Part shown: piece by piece, positions 23,550-31,547 of the stretch | Numbering within the stretch: position 1 is the first letter of the stretch | Layout: every line of letters begins with the position of its first letter | NCBI RefSeq assembly: GCF_016907385.1 | Contig: NZ_JAFBBU010000001.1 | Span: forward strand, 62,001 to 126,000 | Direction: 5' to 3' | DNA length: 64,000 bases | DNA from: Subtercola frigoramans | Lineage (GTDB): Bacteria > Actinomycetota > Actinomycetes > Actinomycetales > Microbacteriaceae | The notes under the pieces: generated by a model | Database searches by the model: none | The model's input: only the letters and a program-made list of their open reading frames with translations | What the model was told of the DNA's origin: nothing | Made by a program: the position numbers and the translations under genes

Positions 23550-23653
23550 CCTCCGCCCCGGACGCCTGTCACGGGTAACTCGCGCTGGGGCTTCTGTGTC
23601 GTGCCTCTTGCGTCGTGTGCCCGTCGCCGGGGCGCAGGCGGCCGACGACCGGC

Positions 23654-25252
23654 TCAGCTGGTGCGCTCGCCGGAACCCTGCTCGGCGTCAGCCGGAATCA
23701 CGGCGGTGACGTTCGGCCCGATCTCGACGGTGTCGGCGTCGCTGAACTCGATGCCCGTGCCCGCGCTGGAGGTGGAGTCGGTGCCGAGTGCGGCCCGGGT
23801 CTCCGCGGCGGGCAGGGCTTCATACGCCGCGACCTCTGCCGGGGGTCGTTGGAGCAGCTCGAGAACGATCAGCACCACCACGATCCACACGGCAGTTCCG
23901 ATGATGAGGCCCGGTGACAGCGGCCGGGTGAGGAGGATGATCGCCGCACCGATCACGGCCAGGGCACTTCGCGTGATGTAGCGGTACCGGTACAGCCACA
24001 CCCCGACCCTGCCACTGGTGACGCCACGCTTGGCGACGGCGCCGCGGGCCTTCGACGCCCCCGACTCGGCCAGGCTCCGGGCCGCGCGCGAGACCCGGAA
24101 TGGCCCTGTGGCGAAGCCGATGATGGCGATCGTGAGCGCGAGCACGGCGACCGCGATGGCGCTGTTCTGGGCCAGGGCCAGAATGTGCTCGTAGAGGGTC
24201 CCAGCCACGTTGCTCGGTACGTACTGAGGCGAGACCGAACCCACGAAGATCAGCTCACCGATGGGTACGCCGGCGATGATCAACCCCATGGCAAGCGCGA
24301 GGGCGATAGCGGCCCAGATCATCGCTACCGTGCGACGCCGAGCCACGACGACTCCGGCAACCAGAAAGAGCAGAGCGAGCCAGGGGAGCCAGGCGCCGGC
24401 CGCAACGGCAGCCCGATAACCGAGCTGCGCCTTGACGACCGAATCCGACTGCGCAACGACGATGGTCTTGTTGATGGTGGGGATGTTCTGGGCGAAGGTG
24501 ATTCCCTGGTTCACCAGCACCGTCTTGACCTGGTCGATGATCGGGCCGAGTTGAATGCCCACCTCGCCGGTGCCGCTGATCGTGAGTGCGGCGTTCGGGT
24601 CACCATTCATCGCGTCGATGAGCTGCTGGTGGCTGGTGGTGAGCGCCTGCCGCCAGATCGCCGCGAAGGCATCGGACCTGACAAAGGTGCCGACGGCATT
24701 GGTCATCAGCGTACGGATGCCATTTGCAGCGACACCCTTGAATGCGCCGAGCGCAGTGGTTGCCACGGGTGGCAGGCCGAGATTCGAAATGGAATCGAAG
24801 ACGTCGGAGGTGAGCTTGTCGATGTGGATCTGGTTGTCGATCGCGATGACCACCTGGGCGGTGATGTAGTCCTGTACGCCCGGGTCGTCGGCGAGCGGAG
24901 CGAAGGTGTCGACGAATGCGTTTGTGTCGCTGAGCTGCAGTTTCGCCCAGTTGGCGACGACGGCGACCGGGGAGAGCAGCGCGCCGATGACGATCAGGGC
25001 CGTGGCGAGAACAGTCCAGCCCCTGCCTCTGGGTTTGCGCCCCTTGGGCGCGGCGGCGGCAGAGGCGGCGGCGGCCGAAGCAGCTGAGGCGGCCGCGGTC
25101 GATTCGGCTGCTGCCGTCTCAGCAGCACGCCTCGCGGTCGCCTCTGCCTCTGCCTTCGCTGCCGCTGCATCGCGCTCGTCGCGCAGCACGTTCTTCTCGT
25201 CTTCGAGCTGCTCGACAAGCTGCTCGAGCTGCGCATTCGACAGTCGTGCCAT
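23654..25252 (-). CDS. Large membrane protein with N-terminal coiled coil
   Basis: A 532-residue protein of unknown function. Residues 1-85 are a charged coiled coil (LSNAQLEQLVEQLEDEKNVL) running into an Ala/Ser-rich linker. A first membrane helix (VLATALIVIGALLSPVAVVA) is followed by about 190 residues probably outside the cell (KLQLSDTNAFVDTFAPLADD, TLMTNAVGTFVRSDAF), then four to five helices and a cytoplasmic acidic tail. ATG at 25250-25252 has GGAGGAG upstream; the frame continues to 25495 but this extension is low quality. It abuts the Asp23 locus and may belong to envelope stress by context only. Confidence 0.7.
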   Translation of the reverse strand: MARLSNAQLEQLVEQLEDEKNVLRDERDAAAAKAEAEATARRAAETAAAESTAAASAASAAAASAAAAPKGRKPRGRGWTVLATALIVIGALLSPVAVVANWAKLQLSDTNAFVDTFAPLADDPGVQDYITAQVVIAIDNQIHIDKLTSDVFDSISNLGLPPVATTALGAFKGVAANGIRTLMTNAVGTFVRSDAFAAIWRQALTTSHQQLIDAMNGDPNAALTISGTGEVGIQLGPIIDQVKTVLVNQGITFAQNIPTINKTIVVAQSDSVVKAQLGYRAAVAAGAWLPWLALLFLVAGVVVARRRTVAMIWAAIALALAMGLIIAGVPIGELIFVGSVSPQYVPSNVAGTLYEHILALAQNSAIAVAVLALTIAIIGFATGPFRVSRAARSLAESGASKARGAVAKRGVTSGRVGVWLYRYRYITRSALAVIGAAIILLTRPLSPGLIIGTAVWIVVVLIVLELLQRPPAEVAAYEALPAAETRAALGTDSTSSAGTGIEFSDADTVEIGPNVTAVIPADAEQGSGERTS

Positions 25253-26435
<1,183 letters not shown>

Positions 26436-26500
26436 CCGCGGGCCCGCGCGGCCCGGCCCGCCCGTGCCGCGGGGGCAGCGTCGTGAGCCTCCTGCCATGG

Positions 26501-26532
26501 TGAGGCGCGTGTGCCGGCCTCACTACGGCGCA
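26501..26532. repeat. Intergenic repeat, copy 1
   Basis: A 32-base stretch, TGAGGCGCGTGTGCCGGCCT then CACTACGGCGCA, that recurs with three differences at 27981-28012. The core TGAGG...CCTCA is an inverted repeat. A degenerate partial copy starts at 27463 (TGAGGCGCG). Probably a small interspersed palindromic repeat. Confidence 0.55.
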
Positions 26533-26612
26533 CGCGACTCACCTTCGAGATGGGGGCGACGAAGCCTCGATCCCCGGTCCACGTGTCTCGCCTCGGGCGG
26601 TGTCGTCTGAAT

Positions 26613-26894
26613 TCAGGGCTGGGGGCAGTGCAACTGGGTGCGCTCGCCGCTGCGGTCGACGTCGTGAGCGTTCATCGGCGCACCACAGAGGGGGCACGCG
26701 CTGGCGAGGGCCGCGCGTGCCCTGTCGTCGGGCGTTGCTGTGTCGAACGGCCCGAGTGGCGGCGGCCCGAGGTACGGAAACAGCCGCTCGTTCAGCCAAT
26801 TGCCCAGGCCACCGGCTTCTTTCACGCTGATCTTGTGGGGCTTTGCGCGCTCAGACGGTGACGCCGCTGTGTCGTCGGTGGACGTGGTGCTCAT
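26613..26894 (-). CDS. Conserved small protein with zinc-ribbon-like C-terminus
   Basis: A 93-residue hydrophilic protein. The middle SVKEAGGLGNWLNERLFPYL then GPPPLGPF is distinctive but not a known domain to me. The C-terminus has CPLCGAPM and a final CP (LHCPQP) with a histidine between (AHDVDRSG), suggesting a small zinc-binding ribbon. ATG at 26892-26894. It is divergent from the broken MarR gene, with a palindrome in the 52-base gap, so it may be that regulator's target. Confidence 0.62.
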   Translation of the reverse strand: MSTTSTDDTAASPSERAKPHKISVKEAGGLGNWLNERLFPYLGPPPLGPFDTATPDDRARAALASACPLCGAPMNAHDVDRSGERTQLHCPQP

Positions 26895-26897
26895 TCT

Positions 26898-26911
26898 GTT
26901 AGTGTACTAAC
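26898..26911. promoter_or_regulatory. Palindromic operator upstream of MarR gene
   Basis: GTTAG-TGTA-CTAAC is a perfect 5-bp inverted repeat with a 4-base centre, between two divergent genes, directly before the ATG of the leftward gene. The extended AT-rich stretch TTAGTGTACTAACTAA resembles MarR-type sites. Binding is inferred. Confidence 0.5.
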
Positions 26912-26946
26912 TAAATGTGGAGATGGGCCCGGTGAGAGGAATCGAC

Positions 26947-27395
26947 ATGAGCGAGGATGCGGTCGAGCCGAACATCCTGAGCCTGGAGAACCAGGTGTGC
27001 TTCGCGCTGGCGATTGCCGCGCGCACGGTGATCGGCCTCTACCGCCCCATCCTCGAGCCGATGGGGCTGACGCACCCGCAGTACCTCGTGATGCTGGCGC
27101 TCTGGCAGGCAGCCCCCGGTCGGTGAAAGACCTGGCCGCGACCCTTCGGCTTGAGCCGGCGACACTCTCGCCGTTGCTCAAACGACTCGAGGCAGCTGGC
27201 TACGTCAGGCGCGAGCGCAGCGGAACCGACGAACGGATGCTCGACATCACGCTTACCGATTCAGGTCGCGCCCTGCGCGCCGAGGCGCTCACCATCCCGC
27301 CGCGGATCGCAGGCGCGCTGGCCATGTCGGTGCCCGAGCTGGAGCAGCTGAGGTCGATGCTGCACGGGGTCATCGCGTCGGCATCCACCGTCTGA
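26947..27395 (+). pseudogene. OhrR/MarR-type regulator, frameshifted at a C run
   Basis: A redox-sensing MarR regulator split into two frames. ATG 26947 starts MSEDAVEPNILSLENQVCFA, whose Cys corresponds to the reactive Cys of OhrR, then YRPILEPMGLTHPQYLVMLA. At the five-C run 27113-27117 the frame breaks and a stop follows at 27124. One additional C restores SVKDLAATLRLEPATLSPLL, KRLEAAGYVRRERSGTDERM and the rest of the HTH and wing, to TGA at 27395. OhrR proteins sense organic hydroperoxides and repress ohr; no ohr gene lies nearby. The location in a homopolymer makes a sequencing error likely. Confidence 0.83.
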
Positions 27396-27476
27396 CCGCC
27401 GGTCGCGCACGTGAGCCCGGTGCGGGCCCGAGTCAGCGTGGTCGTGAGTCCGCTGCACCGTGGTGAGGCGCGCTAG

Positions 27477-27526
27477 GTGCGGCGAAACGTCCTCAAAAGT
27501 GGCGATTCGGGGACGTTTCTGCGCAC
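27477..27526. repeat. Long palindromic element between convergent genes
   Basis: GAAACGTCC (27484-27492) and GGACGTTTC (27511-27519) are exact complements, extended after a 2-base mismatch by GTGCG (27477-27481) and CGCAC (27522-27526), with an 18-base loop. It could act as a bidirectional terminator between the MarR and TraR/DksA genes, or be a REP-like repeat. Only one copy is in this window. Confidence 0.5.
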
Positions 27527-27565
27527 CCAGGGTTCGGTGTTCCAGTGGGCCGCCAGCGGCACGCT

Positions 27566-27940
27566 CTACGCGTGCGTTCGGCCTGCGATCTCGCGGGCGC
27601 AGGTTATGCAGAGTTCTGCAGCGGGCACGGCCTCGAGCCGCGCGAAGCCGATCTGTTGGTCGCAGCGGATGCACGTGCCGAAGGTTCCGTCGGCCATGCG
27701 TGCAAGCGCACGGTCGAGGGTCTCGGAGCGGGAGACGAGTTCGGAATCCAGGCCGGCGATACGCGACCACTCCTGCGACAGGGTCGCCCCCTCGGGGTCG
27801 TGCTCGTCATCGGCGTCTCTCCCGCTCCGAGCCTCGCGCACCGAGGCGAGTGACTGCGCCGAACGCTGCAGTTCTGCCGTGAGGGTGTCGCGCTGGTGCC
27901 GGAGCTCGCCGTGCAGACGCGCACGCTCGGCCCCGGTCAT
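27566..27940 (-). CDS. TraR/DksA-type zinc-finger protein
   Basis: A 124-residue cytosolic protein with an N-terminal coiled coil (ARLHGELRHQRDTLTAELQR, then SELVSRSETLDRALARMADG) and a C4 zinc finger, GTCIRCDQQI...LCITCAREIAGR. The arrangement is that of TraR/DksA proteins, which enter the RNA polymerase secondary channel. The DxxDxA catalytic-tip residues of true DksA are not evident. The frame opens at 28003, but that part overlaps an intergenic repeat, so the ATG at 27938-27940 is preferred. Confidence 0.82.
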   Translation of the reverse strand: MTGAERARLHGELRHQRDTLTAELQRSAQSLASVREARSGRDADDEHDPEGATLSQEWSRIAGLDSELVSRSETLDRALARMADGTFGTCIRCDQQIGFARLEAVPAAELCITCAREIAGRTHA

Positions 27941-27980
27941 CCTGCGCTCGAAGCTGTCTTCTGTGTCCGCTGCGTCGTTA

Positions 27981-28012
27981 TGAGGCACGTGTGCCGGCCT
28001 CATTTCGGCGCA
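27981..28012. repeat. Intergenic repeat, copy 2
   Basis: Copy of the element at 26501-26532, with 29 of 32 bases identical. It contains the palindrome GGCACGTGTGCC and outer arms TGAGGC/GCCTCA. Lies between the divergent... same-strand HAD and TraR/DksA genes, 41 bases upstream of the latter's start. Confidence 0.55.
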
Positions 28013-28085
28013 GGATTCTCACGGCGCAGCGAGCGGTCTCGGGGGAGGCGACCCCCGCAGCGCCGGACTCGGTGCAAAACACGCC

Positions 28086-28856
28086 CTATGAGCGCGGCGC
28101 GAACTGCGGGATGAGCTCTTCGAGGTACGCGGCGGTGTCTGGCCAGCCTTCGACCGCGACACACTCGACGCCCAGCGCCTTGACGGGGTAGTCGTTCCCG
28201 TTCTCGTCGAGCCGGTCGCCCACGAAGATCATGTCGTCGAGGGGGATGCCCGTGAGTTCAGCCAGCTTCTTCATGCCGTAGGCCTTGTCGATGCCCTGGC
28301 GGGTGATGTCGACCGACGTCGAGCCGCCTGACCGCACTTCGAGGTCGGGGAGTTCGGCCTGGGCGGCCTCGCGGAGGGTGTTCTTCTTCTCACCCGTCGG
28401 GTCCCACGCGGTCTTCTCCGACACGGGGGCCGCCTGCCCGAGAGCGGAGAAGGTGATCTGCGAGCCCCGGTCTTCGAGGATGGGCCCCCAGGTCTTTGCC
28501 TCCCAGTAGCCGAGCGAGCGGGCGACTCGCTCCACGACCGCGAGGGCGCGGGCCTTCTCGTCTTCGGTCAGGTTCTCGGCGTAGATCTGGTTCCAGCCGC
28601 TGTTCTGGTGCAGGTAGTACTGGGTGCCGCAGGTGGGCATCATGTGCAGGTGCGAGAGCGCTTCGTCACTGGCGCCCTGCAGGTTCTCGATGACCTGCGA
28701 GGTGAACTGGGCGATCTGGCCGCCCGAGATGATGCACACCTCTGTCACGTCAAGAAGGCGCACCAGCAGTTCGGCCATTGCGGGGTCGAGCGGGGACTTC
28801 GAGGGGGCGAGCGTGTCGTCGAGGTCGAACGCTACAAGCCGGGGGAGTGTCGTCAC
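28086..28856 (-). CDS. HAD-IIB family hydrolase (phosphomannomutase-like)
   Basis: A 256-residue Mg-dependent phosphohydrolase or mutase of the HAD superfamily, type IIB cap. Motif I LVAFDLDDTLAPSKSPLD carries the nucleophile and acid/base aspartates; motif II is VCIISGGQIAQF; motif IV is FVGDRLDENGNDYPV. Cap sequences EDRGSQITFSALGQ and TRQGIDKAYGMKKL resemble the eukaryotic-type phosphomannomutase (EFRNGMLNVSPIGR, GWDKTYCLxxL). Substrate likely a sugar phosphate; whether phosphatase or mutase is unclear. It starts at ATG 28854-28856. Confidence 0.8.
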   Translation of the reverse strand: MTTLPRLVAFDLDDTLAPSKSPLDPAMAELLVRLLDVTEVCIISGGQIAQFTSQVIENLQGASDEALSHLHMMPTCGTQYYLHQNSGWNQIYAENLTEDEKARALAVVERVARSLGYWEAKTWGPILEDRGSQITFSALGQAAPVSEKTAWDPTGEKKNTLREAAQAELPDLEVRSGGSTSVDITRQGIDKAYGMKKLAELTGIPLDDMIFVGDRLDENGNDYPVKALGVECVAVEGWPDTAAYLEELIPQFAPRS

Positions 28857-29048
28857 GGAGGGGTTTCCTTCGGTTCAGGGAGTCTGCGGTCAGGTACTGC
28901 GGAGTTCTCGTGTGCCGTGCGCAGGGGGAGGGAGTCTGGCCTGTCTGCCGGCGCACGCGCGGGGCGGCGCCGAATTCAGCCTGAGCACCCACGCAACGCC
29001 TCTAGAGTATTCGACGAACGCCCCGAGCGCGATTTTGCGTTCTTCGGT

Positions 29049-30242
29049 TCACTTGCCCGCGCGCTCTGGCGCGAGTTCGAAGTCGACCCGGCCTGACGCT
29101 TTGCCGTTCAGCTGCACCTCGATGGAGTGGACGCCGGGGTGGTAGACGCGCGTGGTGATGCGTTTGAACGAGTGCCGCCGCGAGAGCTCAACAGAGGCAC
29201 CCGGCTGCAGCACCATCGTCGTCAGCTTGAACACCTTCGCCGTCTGGGTGCCGTTCGCCTTGCGATGGTGGACCACGTAGTCGATCACGAGCCGAGCTGG
29301 TTTGGCCGTCGGGTTCTGCAGCCTGACGGAGAACGGCAGCTCGTCGCCGACCGCCACAGTGTATGCCCCGAGCGCAGGGCCCGACACGCTCACCCCGTGC
29401 CCGGGATCGAAGCCGAACAACGCCAGGGTGGCGGGGTGCCCCTTCTTCACGAGGCTGCGGAGGCCGTGCTTCACGAGGCGGGCCGTGTTTGCGTCGGCCG
29501 CGAGCATCCATTCGGCGGCGATCGAAGCAGCGAGGTCGGGGTTCTGCCGGCTGAGGTCGTTCAGGTGGTTCGCGACCGATCGACGCACGTACTCACTCTC
29601 GTCGCGATAGAGGGCGTGGATGATCGGCACCGTGCTCTCTGGCCGCTCGAGCAACCCGGGCACACGGGTGGCCCAGGGCAGAAAGGCGCGAGTGCCCTCG
29701 CTCGCCAACCGCCGAACGTGTTCATCGGGGTGGGCGGTCCAGGCCTGGACGTGTGGGAGCGCTCGCGGCAGGTCTGCGCGCAGCAGCGGCCTGATGGCGA
29801 ATTCGGCCGTCAACCGTGGGGTGAGTTCGGCAAGCAGGGCGAGGGCTGCGTCGAATGCCGAGCCGGGGTCTTCGTCGAACGACGTGTTCGCACCCGTGGT
29901 TGAACCCGCTCCCTCCTCCACGCCAGAACGCGCTTCGACGCGCCGGCCGGCCTCCAGCGCCCTCGTGCTCACCGCCTCCGACACCGGCCAGATCATCCAC
30001 CCCGTGAAACGGGGACTCTTCAGCGCCGTGTGGATGACGCCGTCGAGCTCGGCCGCAGTGCCCGGCAGGTCGACGAGGATCGCGTCTTTCAGCAGGTCGC
30101 TGCGCTCTCGCAGGCTGAGCGCTGGGAGTGAACCAGCACACGCCCGCAGGGCGCTGAACGGATGCCCGGGCCGAACGCTCTCGAGCACGTCGATGAGGCT
30201 CGTGAGCACGCCTGGCCCGAGGAGTTCGTCTGCAGTGGGCAT
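29049..30242 (-). CDS. DNA alkylation repair protein (AlkD-like HEAT repeats)
   Basis: A 397-residue helical-repeat protein. HEAT-like repeats are visible in FAIRPLLRADLPRALPHVQA, HPDEHVRRLASEGTRAFLPW, ALYRDESEYVRRSVANHLND and WMLAADANTARLVKHGLRSL. The family (COG4335) is related to AlkC/AlkD glycosylases that remove bulky or cationic alkylated bases without base flipping. An additional C-terminal beta-rich domain (LQNPTAKPARLVIDYVVHHR) is usual for the longer members. ATG at 30240-30242 (MPTADELLG) is favoured over 30260. No operon partner. Confidence 0.83.
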   Translation of the reverse strand: MPTADELLGPGVLTSLIDVLESVRPGHPFSALRACAGSLPALSLRERSDLLKDAILVDLPGTAAELDGVIHTALKSPRFTGWMIWPVSEAVSTRALEAGRRVEARSGVEEGAGSTTGANTSFDEDPGSAFDAALALLAELTPRLTAEFAIRPLLRADLPRALPHVQAWTAHPDEHVRRLASEGTRAFLPWATRVPGLLERPESTVPIIHALYRDESEYVRRSVANHLNDLSRQNPDLAASIAAEWMLAADANTARLVKHGLRSLVKKGHPATLALFGFDPGHGVSVSGPALGAYTVAVGDELPFSVRLQNPTAKPARLVIDYVVHHRKANGTQTAKVFKLTTMVLQPGASVELSRRHSFKRITTRVYHPGVHSIEVQLNGKASGRVDFELAPERAGK

Positions 30243-30296
30243 GGGCCAATACTGTCGCATGCCGCCGACGTTCCCGCTCCGCCGAGAAGTGCCCGG

Positions 30297-31547
30297 TTAC
30301 TCGAACGCGCGGTGGGCGCCAGGGGTACCGGCGCGGACGACGGCGAGGTGAGAGATACGACGAAACACAAGCCGGGTCATCAGAGCGAGAACCGCAGAGG
30401 AGCCGATGATGGCGGCGAGCGGCAGGGCAGTGGTGACGCCGAGCACCCCGACGAGCGGCGTCACCAGGCCTGCGACGCAGAAGTTGGCACCCCCGAGCAC
30501 CGAGGCGGCGGTGCCGGCCTGTGCGGCCTGGTGCTGCAGCCCCAGGATCTGCAGGCACGGCATAGCGCAGGCGCAGCAGACGACCACCGCCATCAGCGCA
30601 GCGATGAACGCCAGGAGTCCGCCAGCCGCTGCGATCGCGCTCAGAGCCACCGCGCCCGCCGCGCCGAGAAGTCCGACCATGGCCGCTGTGAGCACGCGCT
30701 CCGCCCCGAATCGCGGGATGAGCACCCGCGACGTGTTCTGGCCCGCCGCCAGGCCCACCACGGCGTTTCCCGCGAAGATGAGCCCGTACTGCTGGGCATC
30801 AAGCGCGTAGACGTTCTGGAACAGGAATGACGAGGCCGCCAGGTAACTGAACAGGGCCGACCAGGTCAGCGCCCCGACGACAGCGATGCCCGCGAAGCCC
30901 GGGTCGCGCCCGAGCGCCCGGTAGCGGCCCAGAACCACCGGCAGTCGCAATCGTGATCGGAACTCGGGCCGCAAGGTCTCAGGCACGAGCAGCATCACCA
31001 GCACGAACGCAACCACGGCATAACCGCAGATGACCAGAAAGGTACCCCGCCAGTCGGTGATCCGCAGAAGCTGCGACCCGAACACGGGGGCGGCGATGGG
31101 TGCGATCCCGCTGATCACCGCCACGTTCGCCAGCGTCTGCACCAGTCGCTGGCCCGAAAACAGGTCTCGCGCGATGGCGATCACGACGACGCCGGTTGCG
31201 GTGACGCCCATGCCCTGCGCCACGCGGAATGCCGTCAGCGATTCGACCGACAGCGCGCTGGCTGCTCCCGCGCTCGCAACGATGTGCAGGGCGATCGACA
31301 CGATCAGAGGAACCCTGCGCCCCACCGAATCGCTGAGGGGTCCCACGATGAGCTGGCCGATGCCGAACCCCAGCGTGGCTCCGGTGAGCGTCAGCGTGAT
31401 CGCGGCCGGCGTGGTGTCGAAATCGTGCTGTATCGCCGGGAAGGCCGGCAGATAGAGGTCGATGGTGAAGGGGCCGAGGGCCACGAGCATCCCGAGCACG
31501 ATGACGAGGGAGCGGGGGTGACGGAGGGCGACGCTCGCACCCGTCAC
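30297..31547 (-). CDS. Bcr/CflA-type MFS transporter, last gene of GH operon
   Basis: A 416-residue 12-helix membrane transporter. N-terminal LGPFTIDLYLPAFPAIQHDF is the signature of the Bcr/CflA drug-resistance family, followed by GQLIVGPLSDSVGRRVPLI, the MFS GxxxDRxGRR motif. GTG at 31545-31547 overlaps the GH95 stop (GTGA), so it is co-translated with glycoside hydrolases. Although family members export antibiotics, the context suggests export or uptake of a sugar, oligosaccharide or plant phenolic; this is inference. Confidence 0.82.
   Translation of the reverse strand: MTGASVALRHPRSLVIVLGMLVALGPFTIDLYLPAFPAIQHDFDTTPAAITLTLTGATLGFGIGQLIVGPLSDSVGRRVPLIVSIALHIVASAGAASALSVESLTAFRVAQGMGVTATGVVVIAIARDLFSGQRLVQTLANVAVISGIAPIAAPVFGSQLLRITDWRGTFLVICGYAVVAFVLVMLLVPETLRPEFRSRLRLPVVLGRYRALGRDPGFAGIAVVGALTWSALFSYLAASSFLFQNVYALDAQQYGLIFAGNAVVGLAAGQNTSRVLIPRFGAERVLTAAMVGLLGAAGAVALSAIAAAGGLLAFIAALMAVVVCCACAMPCLQILGLQHQAAQAGTAASVLGGANFCVAGLVTPLVGVLGVTTALPLAAIIGSSAVLALMTRLVFRRISHLAVVRAGTPGAHRAFE

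Noticed and set aside
25020..25150. Ala-rich tract in the membrane protein as a tandem DNA repeat
   Set aside because: GCN codons vary and the frame is intact; it is a disordered linker after the coiled coil rather than a repeat expansion.
30297..31547. Antibiotic-resistance gene (bcr/cflA)
   Set aside because: Family resemblance only. The co-translation with glycoside hydrolases argues against a dedicated resistance role, and no resistance can be claimed from sequence.
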